A DNA stretch of 64,000 nucleotides from JBAZOO01 sp041648735 (GCA_041648735.1 JBAZOO010000017.1:1-64000), one strand, 5' to 3'. Shown: positions 7,322 to 15,897, counted from the stretch's first letter. Numbers and translations: made by a program. The notes: generated by a model not told the origin, from the letters alone.

Positions 7322-9004
7322 TCAGCCCTTGGCCGCCTTGCTGATCGCCAGAAGCTGCTTCATCACCCCGGCATGGTCGAACGTGGCGCCTTTGACCCCG
7401 AAGCTGTCGTGCAGCTCACCGTACAGCGCGTACAGCTTGTCGTAGACCTTGCGCGCCGCCGCCGCCGGCTTGTAGACCTTCTCCTTGAAGCCGCACATGG
7501 CCCGCTGCGCATCCTCCGCCTTCCGGTAGACGCCGGCGGCCACGGCGGCCATGACGGCGCCGCCGAGGGCGCAAGCCTGGGCGGAGCGGGAAACCTTCAT
7601 CGGCCGCCCCAGCACGTCGGCGTAGATCTGCATGAACAGCGCATCCTTCTCCGCGATGCCGCCGCAGCAGACGACCTCCTTGACCTTGACCCCGTATTCC
7701 TCGATGCGGTCGAGGATGCGCCGGGCGCCGAAGGCCGTGGCCTCCACCAAGGCGCGGTACATCTCCGCCTGGGTCGTGTGCAAGGTCATGCCCAGCATCA
7801 GGCCGGTGAGCCGGGGATCGGCCAGGACCGTGCGGTTGCCGTTGTTCCAGTCCAGCGCCAGCAGCCCGCTTTCGCCCGGCTTCAGCGCCGCCGCCGCCGC
7901 CGTGAGCTGCTTGAAGTGCCCCTTGTCGGCCTGGCAGATCTTGGTGACGAACCACTCGAAGATGTCGCCCACCGCACTCTGCCCCGCCTCGATGCCCACC
8001 AGCCCCGGCAGGATCGAGCCCCTGACGATGCCGCAGACGCCGGGGATGTCCGGCACCTTCGCCTTCGCCGGCGCCACCAGGCAGTCGCAGGTGCTGGTGC
8101 CGATGATCTTGACCATCCGCCCCGGCGCGCAGCCGGCCCCGACCGCGCCGAGATGCGCGTCGAAGGCCCCGACCGTCACGGGGATGCCCGCCTTCAGCCC
8201 GAGCGTCTCCGCCCATTCCGCGCCGAGCTGGCCGGCCGGCTGGTCCGCCGCGTAGGCCGTGGCCGCCAGCCGGTCGCGCAGCTTGCCCAGGGCGGGATCC
8301 AGCTTCGCCAGGAACTTCCGCTCCGGATAGCCGCCCCACTCCGCGTTGAACATCGCCTTGTGCCCGGCGGCGCAAATCCCGGCCTTGAGATCCTTCGCCG
8401 CCGTCACCCCCGCCAGCACCGCCGGGATGAAGTCCGCGAACTCGATCCAGGTGTGGGCCGCCGCGAACACCGCCGGATCCACCTTCCGACAGTGCCAAAT
8501 CTTGGCGAAGAACCACTCGGCGGAATAGGTGCCGCCACACTTGGCCAGGTATTCGGGATGCAGCTTCGCGGCCAGCCCGGTGATCCGCGCCGCCTCATCC
8601 ATCGCGGTGTGGTCCTTCCACATCCAGGCCATGGCGTTCGGGTTCGTGGCGAACTTCTTTTGGAACGCCAGCGGCCGCAGCCTTTCATCCACGGGGATCG
8701 GCGTGGAACCGGTGGTGTCAACCCCGATGCCGACAACCTGGGCGGGCGTGAACCCCTTCACGGCCAGCGCCGCCGGCTTCAGCGCGGCGGGCACCACCGC
8801 CGCCAGGCCGTCCAGGTAATCCCGCGGGTTCTGCCGGGCCAGATGCGGATCCTTGGGGTCGCCAAGCACGCCGTTGACCCCGCTCGGATAGGGAAAGGCC
8901 GCCGAGCCCACTTCCCTGCCGTCGCGGACATCCACCACCACGCACCGCACCGACTGGCTGCCGAAATCAATCCCGAGCGTGTAGACCGCTTGTGCTCCCG
9001 CCAT
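7322..9004 (-). CDS. araB: Ribulokinase (FGGY carbohydrate kinase)
   Basis: The 560-residue protein phosphorylates L-ribulose (also D-ribulose) at C5 with ATP. The FGGY fold is marked by the N-terminal phosphate-1 loop LGIDFGSQSVRCVVVD, the substrate strand GVDTTGSTPIPVD, the WKDHTA motif typical of AraB, the central ATP loop MVKIIGTSTCD, and the C-terminal adenosine motif VVCCGGIAEKDALFMQIYADVLGRP in parts. Length equals the E. coli enzyme (566). No araA or araD flank it, so the rest of the arabinose pathway is elsewhere or the kinase serves another pentulose. A GGAGCGAGGC Shine-Dalgarno precedes the ATG, and TATAGT about 80 bases upstream could be its -10. Confidence 0.93.
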   Translation of the reverse strand: MAGAQAVYTLGIDFGSQSVRCVVVDVRDGREVGSAAFPYPSGVNGVLGDPKDPHLARQNPRDYLDGLAAVVPAALKPAALAVKGFTPAQVVGIGVDTTGSTPIPVDERLRPLAFQKKFATNPNAMAWMWKDHTAMDEAARITGLAAKLHPEYLAKCGGTYSAEWFFAKIWHCRKVDPAVFAAAHTWIEFADFIPAVLAGVTAAKDLKAGICAAGHKAMFNAEWGGYPERKFLAKLDPALGKLRDRLAATAYAADQPAGQLGAEWAETLGLKAGIPVTVGAFDAHLGAVGAGCAPGRMVKIIGTSTCDCLVAPAKAKVPDIPGVCGIVRGSILPGLVGIEAGQSAVGDIFEWFVTKICQADKGHFKQLTAAAAALKPGESGLLALDWNNGNRTVLADPRLTGLMLGMTLHTTQAEMYRALVEATAFGARRILDRIEEYGVKVKEVVCCGGIAEKDALFMQIYADVLGRPMKVSRSAQACALGGAVMAAVAAGVYRKAEDAQRAMCGFKEKVYKPAAAARKVYDKLYALYGELHDSFGVKGATFDHAGVMKQLLAISKAAKG

Positions 9005-9081
9005 GATGCCTCGCTCCTCGCTGGGACAACCGTTTCACTCCAAGCCGGAACCGGGCCGGCCCCGGCACGATGATGTCCATA

Positions 9082-9894
9082 CTATAAACATACGCGGCCG
9101 CCGCCGCCGGGGCGCGGCCGCTCCACCAGGTACTCCCAGTAGCGCCGCGGCATGCACCGGCGCTGCAACTCTGGGTTGACCCGCTCGGGGATCGCCACCG
9201 CCGCGAAAAAGCCGCGCCACAGCTCCTGGATCCGCCCTTCCTGGGCATGGTAGACGCCGCCGCCTTCGGCCACCTCGCCGGGCGGGGCCGCCGCGACCTG
9301 CCCCAGGGCGAGCTTGTGGCCATCCCACGACACCCCCACCCCCCGCCGCGTGTCATGGATCAGCCAGCGCTCGCCGTGCAGCCGGCCGCGGAAGTGGCGG
9401 GCCAGCGCCAGGCTCACGTTCGCGTCGGGCGCGACGGGCGCATAGAGCGAGCCGTCCGCCAGTTCCCGGAAGCGCAGCAGCCCGCTCAGGCGGTTGATTT
9501 CCAGCACCACCCGGCGATCCGCCGCCAGGACGGCCCGCACCGCCGGATGCGTCTGGTAGCCGTCCACCGCCATCCCGTGCCCGAACCCCAGCCGCAGGTA
9601 GTCGTACAACGGCGGAAACAGCTCCTCCCGCTCCGCCCACCACAGATGGATGACCCGCCCCGCCACGGCTTCCCCCAGCCGCCGGCGCACGTCCCCGAGG
9701 AAGGCGGCCGCCCGCTCCGGATCCGGATTGACCCGCACCGGCACCTCCCACAGCCCCCCCTGCCCCGCCCCGCCGCCGCCGCGGAACCGTGCGGACTCCG
9801 CACCTTGCGCCAGCGCCGCCGCCAGCGCCGTCAGCAGCCCCTCGAAGCTGCCGTCGAAAAGGAACACCCGTCCATCCAGATCCAGCATGGCCAT
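9082..9894 (-). CDS. TIGR03915-family (DUF4130) putative DNA metabolism protein
   Basis: The protein (about 270 aa) opens with RVFLFDGSFEGLLTAL, the signature start of the TIGR03915/DUF4130 family, and ends with an RYWEYLVE segment also typical of it. Middle blocks EINRLSGLLRFREL and WLIHDTRRG fit the family's conserved regions. Its biochemical role is unknown; family members usually sit next to a radical-SAM partner (TIGR03916) and are thought to act in DNA repair. No such partner is visible here. Start is uncertain: ATG at 9894 is used, a GTG at 9909 and an ATG at 9888 are in frame. A TGCGGA palindrome copy lies at 9790-9802 inside the gene. Confidence 0.8.
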   Translation of the reverse strand: MAMLDLDGRVFLFDGSFEGLLTALAAALAQGAESARFRGGGGAGQGGLWEVPVRVNPDPERAAAFLGDVRRRLGEAVAGRVIHLWWAEREELFPPLYDYLRLGFGHGMAVDGYQTHPAVRAVLAADRRVVLEINRLSGLLRFRELADGSLYAPVAPDANVSLALARHFRGRLHGERWLIHDTRRGVGVSWDGHKLALGQVAAAPPGEVAEGGGVYHAQEGRIQELWRGFFAAVAIPERVNPELQRRCMPRRYWEYLVERPRPGGGGRVCL

Positions 9895-10006
9895 CACCGT
9901 CTGGTTCACGGCTGAAAATCAGCCGGTTTTGCCGGAATGCAAGCCGGGCCGGAGGCGTTGCGCAGTCGGACTGGTCGGACTGGTCGGACCGCGCCCCGAG
10001 AAAAAA

Positions 10007-10082
10007 TGGAGCGAGTGAAGGGACTCGAACCCTCGACAGCTACCTTGGCAAGGTAGCGCTCTACCAACTGAGCTACACTCGC
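10007..10082 (-). tRNA. tRNA-Gly (GCC), CCA encoded
   Basis: The reverse strand folds as a cloverleaf: acceptor GCGAGTG/CACTCGC, D arm GCTC...GAGC, anticodon stem CTACC/GGTAG with loop TTGCCAA (anticodon GCC), T arm GAGGG TTCGAGT CCCTT. The discriminator is T, normal for bacterial tRNA-Gly. CCA is encoded (10009-10007), followed by six Ts on the same strand that may help termination. Confidence 0.97.
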
Positions 10083-10232
10083 AACGGAAAACGGATGATA
10101 CTTTAACGGGCCGCCGCCGGAATGCAAGGGCAATTCCAGCGACGGATGCAATGACCATGAGGCCGGCCGGCCCCACTCACTCGGGGGCGGGGCAAAGTGG
10201 CCGCACCGTCACCTCGGCGGCACCTGGACCGC

Positions 10233-10238
10233 TATATT
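10233..10238 (+). promoter_or_regulatory. -10 box for a probably leaderless recO transcript
   Basis: TATATT within GCTATATTCC lies seven bases before the recO ATG (10246). A start of transcription at the usual distance would fall at or next to the A of the ATG. The bases between are all C, so there is no Shine-Dalgarno. The -35 is not clear. Confidence 0.5.
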
Positions 10239-10245
10239 CCCCCCC

Positions 10246-10863
10246 ATGCCCCCCACCACCGCCACCAGCGAATTCCTGATCCTGCGCAAGTCCGTGTTCG
10301 GGGACGCCGGGCTCGTGCTCGCCGGGCTGACCCCGGAGCACGGCCAGCTCCACGTGCTCTGGAAAGGCGCGCGCCGGCTCGGCCACCGCCACTTCCCCGC
10401 CGCCGACCTCTTCCGCCTGGTGCGCCTCGAATACCGCCCCCCCGGCCACGGCGACCTCGCCGCCTGGCGCGGCGTCGAGCCGCTGGCCGACTGGTCCGCC
10501 CTCGCCCATGACCTGGCCGCCTACCAGGCCGCCGGCCGCCTCGCCGCCTTCGCCCTGGCCAACGCCCCCGCCGGCCTGCCCGCACCCCGCCTCTTCCAAG
10601 CCCTGCGGACCGCCCTGGAACGGCTCGCCACCGCCCGGGCCGCCGCCATCCACCAAGCCACCTGCGGCGTCTTCATCCAGTTCCTGGACGAACAGGGCTG
10701 GCTGCCCGACTTCAGCGCCGACCCCGCCCGCGCCGGGCGCGTCCAAGCCCTGCTGGCCATGGCCGCCGGCGCCGCGCCGCCGCCGCCGCTGCCCCCGGAA
10801 CAGTGGCCGCGCATCGAGGAGTGGCTGATGCGCCAGCTCCGCTTCCACGAGTGCCGGCTCTGA
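10246..10863 (+). CDS. recO: DNA repair protein RecO
   Basis: The 205-residue protein has the RecO N-terminal OB fold (SEFLILRKSVFGDAGLVLAGLTPEHGQLHVLWKGARR, in parts) and a helical C-terminal domain (QATCGVFIQFLDEQGWLPDF). RecO loads RecA onto SSB-coated DNA with RecR. It is shorter than the usual 240 aa and lacks the four-cysteine zinc site found in many RecO proteins. The start at 10246 follows directly after a -10 box, suggesting a leaderless message. The gene sits between tRNA-Gly and purM. Confidence 0.85.
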   Translation: MPPTTATSEFLILRKSVFGDAGLVLAGLTPEHGQLHVLWKGARRLGHRHFPAADLFRLVRLEYRPPGHGDLAAWRGVEPLADWSALAHDLAAYQAAGRLAAFALANAPAGLPAPRLFQALRTALERLATARAAAIHQATCGVFIQFLDEQGWLPDFSADPARAGRVQALLAMAAGAAPPPPLPPEQWPRIEEWLMRQLRFHECRL

Positions 10864-10954
10864 AAACGTGGCACAAGCATTCCTGTCCGCCCCAGTTTTC
10901 ACTGCTGGGCGGGGGCCGTCGCCGTCGCCGCGCCGCGGTGCCCGGCCCGGCCAG

Positions 10955-12064
10955 TCAGCGGATGTGCAGGGTCTCGGCGCCGTAGCTGATGCCGAGGGGC
11001 AGGATCTCGACCGCCTTGCGCCCACCCTCGGCGCGGACCGTGCCGCCGCGCCAGGCGGTGTAGCCGGCCGGGCGCGCCAGTTCCAGGCAGGCGGCGGCGT
11101 GTTCGGGCGCCACGTAGACGGCGAAACCGACGCCCATGTTGAAGGTGCCGTACATCTCGGCGGCGTCGAGCCCCGCGGCCTGGGCAATGGTGGCGAAGAC
11201 CGGCGGCGGCTCGGGCACGAACTCGACCCGGTAGACGAAGGGCGCGTCAAGCCGCATCAGCTTGCGCCAGCCATGCCCGGTCATGTGGGCGGCGTAGTGC
11301 AGCGGCACCCCCGCTTCCTGGCAGGCGGCGATGAACCGGACGTAGATCACCGACGGGTCGAGCAGCGCGGCGCCGTAGCTCCGGCCGTCGCCGATCGGCG
11401 TCAGATAGCCCCGCGGCAAGCGCTCGGCCAGGGCGCGGCAGAGGGTCAGGCCGTTGGTCTGGACGCCGGAACTGGCGAGGAAGATGATCACGTCGCCATC
11501 CTGCACCTGGCAGGGGATGCGGTTGGCCTTGGGGAAGATGCGGCCGAGGGCGGAGCCGCCGAGGATGCAGGTGCCGGGGGTGACCATCCCCTTCAGGGTC
11601 TGGGTCTCGCCGCCGCTCCAGACGGCGCCGGCCTGGCGCACGCCGTCGGCAAAACCTTCCGCCAGGGCGGCGGCGCGCTTGGCGTCGGCGAAGTACTCGT
11701 TGTCCCCCACCGCCGCATACATGGCCACGGAGACCGGCAGCGCGCCGCCGGCGCAGAGGTCGTTGACGATGGTGGCCACGTCATCAATGGCGACGTGGCG
11801 GTAGAAGGCGGCGTCGCCCGTGAGCTGGTACATGGCGTCGGCGACGCGGATCTTGGTGCCGAGGGCCTCCTCGACGTGGGCCAGGTACTCCGTCGGCGTC
11901 TCGAGCACATAAGCGCTTTCGCCGCGGATGGCAGGCGGCTCCTGGAAGCCATGATGGGCGAGGGCGCCGGCGGTGGCGGCGGCGGCCTGCTGGCAGGCGC
12001 GCTTGAAGGTGTCGAGGACGTCGTAGTCCACGCCGGCGGCGTGGTAGGTCAGCGGGTCGGCCAT
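10955..12064 (-). CDS. purM: Phosphoribosylformylglycinamidine cyclo-ligase (AIR synthetase)
   Basis: The 369-residue protein matches PurM, which closes the imidazole ring of purines using ATP. Signatures: YHAAGVDYDVLDTFK at the N-terminus, the VATIVNDLCAGGALPV core of the PurM/PurL/ThiL/HypE ATP-binding fold, GGETQTLKGMV, ASSGVQTNG (the glycine-rich loop) and the C-terminal GTFNMGVGFAVYV motif. The ATG at 12064 is preceded by AAGGAG; the frame stays open for 32 codons upstream without a credible start. A TATATT -10 is about 50 bases further upstream. The gene is divergent from the sulfatase-linked regulator. Confidence 0.94.
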   Translation of the reverse strand: MADPLTYHAAGVDYDVLDTFKRACQQAAAATAGALAHHGFQEPPAIRGESAYVLETPTEYLAHVEEALGTKIRVADAMYQLTGDAAFYRHVAIDDVATIVNDLCAGGALPVSVAMYAAVGDNEYFADAKRAAALAEGFADGVRQAGAVWSGGETQTLKGMVTPGTCILGGSALGRIFPKANRIPCQVQDGDVIIFLASSGVQTNGLTLCRALAERLPRGYLTPIGDGRSYGAALLDPSVIYVRFIAACQEAGVPLHYAAHMTGHGWRKLMRLDAPFVYRVEFVPEPPPVFATIAQAAGLDAAEMYGTFNMGVGFAVYVAPEHAAACLELARPAGYTAWRGGTVRAEGGRKAVEILPLGISYGAETLHIR

Positions 12065-12195
12065 GGCGCGGCTCCTTGGCGGCGGCGGGCGGGCGGGGAT
12101 TCGGGGGAAGCGGGAATATACCACCATCCCCGCCCCGCGTGCCCAGCCGCCGGCTGGCAATTGGCCGCGCCCCGCTTATTTTACCAATGGAATCA

Positions 12196-12209
12196 TTTCA
12201 TATATGAAA
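12196..12209. promoter_or_regulatory. Perfect palindrome overlapping a regulator start codon
   Basis: TTTCATATATGAAA is a perfect 14-bp palindrome whose right half contains the ATG (12204) of the IclR-like regulator. A dimeric regulator bound here would block its own translation start region, so autoregulation is likely. It also lies in the 139-bp divergent gap with purM. Confidence 0.5.
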
Positions 12210-12980
12210 CAAACCGTCCAGCCGCCACGAATGGTGGGTGCCGCACCCGTGCCCGGACTCGCCCGCGGGCTCGAACTGCTCCGCCACCTCGCCACCGGCG
12301 CGCCCCGCACGCTCCAGGAGCTGGCCGCGGCCACCGGCTACCCGAAGGCATCCACCCTGCGCATGCTCGAAACCTTGCGCCAGGCCGGCGTCGTCCGCCG
12401 CGAGGAGGAAACCCGCCGCTACCGCGCCACCGCCCGGCTGCTCCCCCTGCCGGAGGTGGCCCGCGGCTTCCCCGAGGAGCTGGCGGAGACGCTCTCCGCC
12501 CTGGCTGGGCGCAGCGGCTTCACGGCGGAATGGTGGGAGCCGACGGCCGAGGGGATGAAACTGGCCAGCCGCGCCGAACCGCCCGGCGGCGAGGTCGCCG
12601 TCAAGGCACGCCCCGGCTTCCTCCGGAGGTGGCAGGGGGAGCTGGATGCCGTCGCCTGCCTCGGCCAAGCCTTCGCCGCCGGGGCCCCCGCCCCGGCCGC
12701 GGAGCTGTGGAACTACGCCGCCGCCGGCCAGCGCCGCCGCCTGACGCCCAAGGCGATCCGGGAAGCCGTCCGGCGCGCCCACGCCACCGAGAGCGCCGCC
12801 GACGCCGCCTGGAATTCCAACGGCATCCGCCGCCTCGCCGCCGCCTGCCGGCCGGCCACCGGCCCCACCCTGCGCGGCGTGCTCTCCCTGGCCTTGACCT
12901 TCCGCCCGGACCTGGAAAGCCGTGGCCCCGAACTGGCGCAGGAACTGCAAAATGCCTGCCAGCGCCTCGCCGAGATTTGA
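12204..12980 (+). CDS. IclR-like winged-helix regulator linked to sulfatase
   Basis: The 258-residue protein has an N-terminal winged helix (GLARGLELLRHLATG, then LQELAAATGYPKASTLRMLETLRQAG, ending GVVRREEETRRYRAT), the arrangement of IclR proteins. The C-terminal two thirds are a divergent GAF-like effector domain, poorer in IclR signatures than the regulator at 5204-5968. It is 22 bp upstream of a sulfatase on the same strand, so it probably controls sulfated-substrate use. The ATG at 12204 was chosen because the palindrome and a TATAT element place expression there; longer in-frame extensions run into the purM leader. The effector is unknown. Confidence 0.75.
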   Translation: MKQTVQPPRMVGAAPVPGLARGLELLRHLATGAPRTLQELAAATGYPKASTLRMLETLRQAGVVRREEETRRYRATARLLPLPEVARGFPEELAETLSALAGRSGFTAEWWEPTAEGMKLASRAEPPGGEVAVKARPGFLRRWQGELDAVACLGQAFAAGAPAPAAELWNYAAAGQRRRLTPKAIREAVRRAHATESAADAAWNSNGIRRLAAACRPATGPTLRGVLSLALTFRPDLESRGPELAQELQNACQRLAEI

Positions 12981-13002
12981 CACCCCCAAGCGGAGACCAC
13001 CC

Positions 13003-14478
13003 ATGCGCATCCTCTGCCTCGACCTCGACACCCTGCGTCCCGACCACCTCGGCTGCTACGGCTACCACCGCAACACCTCGCCGAACCTCGACTGGATCGC
13101 CAGCCAGGGCGTCCGCTTCGAGAACTACTACTGCTCCGACGCCCCTTGCCTCCCCTCCCGCGCCGCCCTCATGACCGGGCGCTTCGGCATCCATAGCGGC
13201 GTGGTCGGCCATGGCGGCACCGCCGCCGACCCGCGGCTGGAGGGAAGGCCCCGCGGTTTCCGCGACTCCAGCGCCACCGCCAACCTCCCCGCCCTGCTCC
13301 GCCGGTGCGGACTCCGCACCGCCAGCATCTCCCCCTTCGCCGACCGCCACTCCGCCTGGTGGTTCAACGCCGGCTTCAACGAGGTCATGGACATTGCCGC
13401 CCGGAAAGGTGAGGAATCGGCCGAGGAGATCACCCCCGTCGCCCTCGACTGGCTCGGGCGCAACGCCAAGCAGGACAACTGGTTCCTGCACATCAACTAC
13501 TGGGATCCGCACACCCCCTACCGGGCGCCGGCCGCCTTCGGCAACCCCTTCGCCGCCGACCCGCTGCCCGCCTGGCTCACCGATGAGGTCTTCCAGAAGC
13601 ACCTCCAGGCCGTCGGCCCGCACACCGCCCGCGAAGTCAACATGTACGACGACCGTGAGTCACCGGACTACCCGCGCCAGCCCGGCGCCCTCCACACCCT
13701 GGCCGACCTGCGCCGGCTCATTGACGGCTACGACTGCGGCATCCGCCACATGGACGACCACATCGGCCGCCTGCTCGCGGCGCTCAAGCGGCAGGGGGTG
13801 CTCGACGACCTGGCCATCATCGTCACCGCCGACCATGGCGAGAACCTGGGCGAACTCGGCATCTACGCCGAGCACGCCACCGCCGACCATGCCACCTGCC
13901 GCATCCCGATGATCATCCGCTGGCCGGGCATGAAGCAAGGGCACGTGGACCGCGGCCTCCATTACAACCTCGACCTGCTCCCCACCCTCGCCGAACAGTT
14001 CGCCACCCCCCCAAACCGGCTCTGGGACGGCCAAAGCTACCTCCCCGCGCTGCGGACCGGCGCCGACTGCGGCCGCGGGCAGCTCGTGCTCAGCCAATGC
14101 GCCCACGTCTGCCAGCGCGCCGTCCGCTTCGGCGACTGGCTCTACCTGCGCACCATCCACGACGGCTACCACCTCTTCCCCCAGGAAATGCTCTTCAACC
14201 TCGCCACCGACCCGCATGAACAGCACGACTTGGCCGCGGCGCGCCCCGCGGTCTGCGCCGACGCGGCCCGCCGGCTGCTCAACTGGCATGACGAGATGAT
14301 GCGGACCATGCCCTTCGGCTACGAGGCCGATCCGCTGTGGACCGTGATCCGCGAGGGCGGGCCGGAACATGCCCGCGGCCGGTTGCCAGCCTACTGCCAG
14401 CGGCTGGCGGCCACCGGCCGCGGCTGGGCCGTGGCCGAACTCAAGCGCCGGCATCCCGACGAGTTCGCCCGCGGCTGA
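13003..14478 (+). CDS. Sulfatase without signal peptide
   Basis: The 491-residue alkaline-phosphatase-fold protein starts MRILCLDLDTLRPDHLGCYGY, carrying the first metal-binding aspartates. The formylglycine motif is C-L-P-S-R-A-A-L-M-T-G (cysteine type), which needs an anaerobic (AnSME) or aerobic maturase. Second metal site residues lie in IIVTADHGENLGELG. No signal peptide is present, so it likely acts in the cytoplasm on imported sulfated sugars or small sulfate esters. No sulfatase maturase is seen nearby. It follows the IclR-like gene by 22 bp. A 17-bp version of the recurring palindrome is at 13304-13320. Exact substrate is not predictable. Confidence 0.92.
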   Translation: MRILCLDLDTLRPDHLGCYGYHRNTSPNLDWIASQGVRFENYYCSDAPCLPSRAALMTGRFGIHSGVVGHGGTAADPRLEGRPRGFRDSSATANLPALLRRCGLRTASISPFADRHSAWWFNAGFNEVMDIAARKGEESAEEITPVALDWLGRNAKQDNWFLHINYWDPHTPYRAPAAFGNPFAADPLPAWLTDEVFQKHLQAVGPHTAREVNMYDDRESPDYPRQPGALHTLADLRRLIDGYDCGIRHMDDHIGRLLAALKRQGVLDDLAIIVTADHGENLGELGIYAEHATADHATCRIPMIIRWPGMKQGHVDRGLHYNLDLLPTLAEQFATPPNRLWDGQSYLPALRTGADCGRGQLVLSQCAHVCQRAVRFGDWLYLRTIHDGYHLFPQEMLFNLATDPHEQHDLAAARPAVCADAARRLLNWHDEMMRTMPFGYEADPLWTVIREGGPEHARGRLPAYCQRLAATGRGWAVAELKRRHPDEFARG

Positions 14479-14559
14479 CGTGAAGCCGCCGCCGGCGCCG
14501 GCCGGAATGGCCCGGCAAGGCCGCGGCAGCCGGGGCCAGCCCTTCCCCGGCCCGGGGGC

Positions 14560-15567
14560 CTACCAGGCCACGGCGGCCTTTTCGCCGCTCTTGAGCGACT
14601 TCGTGACTGCGTCGAGCACCCGCAGGTCGGCCAGGGCGGCGCGCAGGGGATAGGCGGGATCCTCGTCGCTCTCCAGGCAGCGGATAAAGTCGTCGTACAT
14701 CCGGTCATGGGCGCAGGCCACGGGCACATCGACCTGGAAGACCTCGCCGGTCTTGCGTTCGACGATGAGCTGGCAGTTCTCGACCGCAAGCGTCCCTTGC
14801 GTGCCGCGGATGGTGAAGGGGTTGCGCTTGCCGCCCAGGTAGCTGGAGAAGCTGAAGAACCCCTTGAATTCATGGCCGTAGTCGAAGAGCATGGAGAGTT
14901 CGGAATAGTCGCCGTAGTCCTTGCGGCCGCGGCTGCCGAGGGCATAGACGCCGGCCGGCGACCCGAAGAGGGTGGAGAGGATCGCCAGGTCATGCATGCC
15001 GCCGTCGAAGATCGCGCCGAGGGGATATTCGGGATGGATGCGCCAGGGGGTCGCGCCGAAGCCGCTGAGGCTGTGCTCGCCGGCATCCATCAGGAAATGG
15101 TTGATCCGCTCAAAGAGCACGACGTCGCCCAGCACCCCGCTCTGGAGGATCTCCTTGGCCTTCCCCCACAGCGGATCATAGGCGACCTGCTCCAGGACGA
15201 AGACGCGCCGGCCGCTGACGGCCTCGAGTTCCAGCAGCGACTCCGCATCCCGCAGCTCGGTGGCCACCGGCTTCTCGACGAAGACATGCTTGCCCGCCTC
15301 GAGGGCGGCGAGGGCGACCTTGCCGTTCAGGTGGATCGGGGTGAGCACCAGAACTGCGTCCAGCTCCGGCATCGCCACCAGCTCATGCCAATCGCTGACG
15401 AACGGGACGTTGGGGAACTCGGCGGCCGCCCTCTCCCGGCTCTTCGCGCTGCTGCCGCAGATGGCCGCCACCTGGAACGCCCGCGGCCGCTTCGCCAGCA
15501 TCCCCTTGTGCACCATCTCCCAAAACAGGCCAGGACCGACCACTCCCACGCGCAATGGCTTATCCAT
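14560..15567 (-). CDS. Gfo/Idh/MocA-family NAD(P)-dependent oxidoreductase
   Basis: The 335-residue protein has an N-terminal Rossmann fold (RVGVVGPGLFWEMVH), the family EKP motif (HVFVEKPVATELRDAE) and a C-terminal alpha/beta substrate domain with GGMHDLAIL supplying the catalytic His. Such enzymes oxidise or reduce sugars, inositols or sugar-nucleotide substrates; the exact one cannot be told. The glycine-rich loop reads GPGLFWEM instead of the standard GxGxxG. It is convergent with the sulfatase, 81 bp apart, and may take part in the same sugar metabolism. Start at 15567 has a GGAGG just upstream. Confidence 0.88.
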   Translation of the reverse strand: MDKPLRVGVVGPGLFWEMVHKGMLAKRPRAFQVAAICGSSAKSRERAAAEFPNVPFVSDWHELVAMPELDAVLVLTPIHLNGKVALAALEAGKHVFVEKPVATELRDAESLLELEAVSGRRVFVLEQVAYDPLWGKAKEILQSGVLGDVVLFERINHFLMDAGEHSLSGFGATPWRIHPEYPLGAIFDGGMHDLAILSTLFGSPAGVYALGSRGRKDYGDYSELSMLFDYGHEFKGFFSFSSYLGGKRNPFTIRGTQGTLAVENCQLIVERKTGEVFQVDVPVACAHDRMYDDFIRCLESDEDPAYPLRAALADLRVLDAVTKSLKSGEKAAVAW

Positions 15568-15724
15568 GGATCCACCTCCTGTGCTTGCGCTCTCGCGGCC
15601 ACCCGCGGAAGGCGGCGGCCGCTCCTGTCCGCACTGTAGCCGCGCCGCCGGCGCCTGGCAAGAGCCGGCGCCGAAAAAGAATGATGCGTCGCCGCGTCGC
15701 GCCCTTTTTTTTTGCCGCCGGCGC

Positions 15725-15752
15725 TTGACTTCGCCCGTGGGCGGAGTAATAT
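15725..15752 (+). promoter_or_regulatory. Sigma-70-type promoter of the ncRNA
   Basis: TTGACT (15725-15730), a 16-base spacer and TAATAT (15747-15752) form the best sigma-70-like promoter in the window. The predicted start is about 15759-15760, exactly at the first base of the structured RNA's long stem. Confidence 0.75.
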
Positions 15753-15759
15753 ATGGGTA

Positions 15760-15897
15760 GGAAGTGGAAGTTGATCCTCTGAACAAGTACATCATCAAGG
15801 CTGCATAGCCTTACATTACTGAGTAGCGGAGAGCACTCCTTCCACTTCCGATTCCTTCTGGAGACCGCGGTGCGGAAATGCACCGCGGTTTCTTTTT
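15760..15897 (+). ncRNA. Structured non-coding RNA upstream of der, class unknown
   Basis: A roughly 138-nt transcript is bounded by a strong promoter and an intrinsic terminator and holds no ORF. The 5' arm GGAAGTGGAAG (15760-15770) pairs perfectly with CTTCCACTTCC about 70 nt later; CTCTG/CGGAG extends the rod after an internal loop, then two large unpaired strands lead to the apical hairpin AAGGCT-GCAT-AGCCTT. The rod with a central bubble recalls 6S RNA, but it is shorter and lacks obvious 6S sequence motifs. It is not SRP RNA, tmRNA or RNase P by any motif visible. Because the terminator ends 80 bp before der it could also act as a leader with attenuation. Confidence 0.7.
15864..15897 (+). 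terminator. Intrinsic terminator of the ncRNA
   Basis: A perfect 10-bp stem ACCGCGGTGC/GCACCGCGGT (15864-15873 with 15880-15889) closes the six-base loop GGAAAT and is followed by the T-rich run TTCTTTTT region ending at 15897. Confidence 0.9.

Noticed and set aside
9966..9990. Short tandem repeat ctggtcgga next to tRNA-Gly
   Set aside because: Only about two to three units; common by chance and no att-like copy elsewhere was seen, so not called an integration site.
15760..15897. Assignment of the ncRNA as SRP RNA, tmRNA or RNase P
   Set aside because: The SRP GGAA-tetraloop region, the tmRNA tRNA-like ends and the RNase P conserved loops are absent. A 6S identity is neither proven nor excluded.
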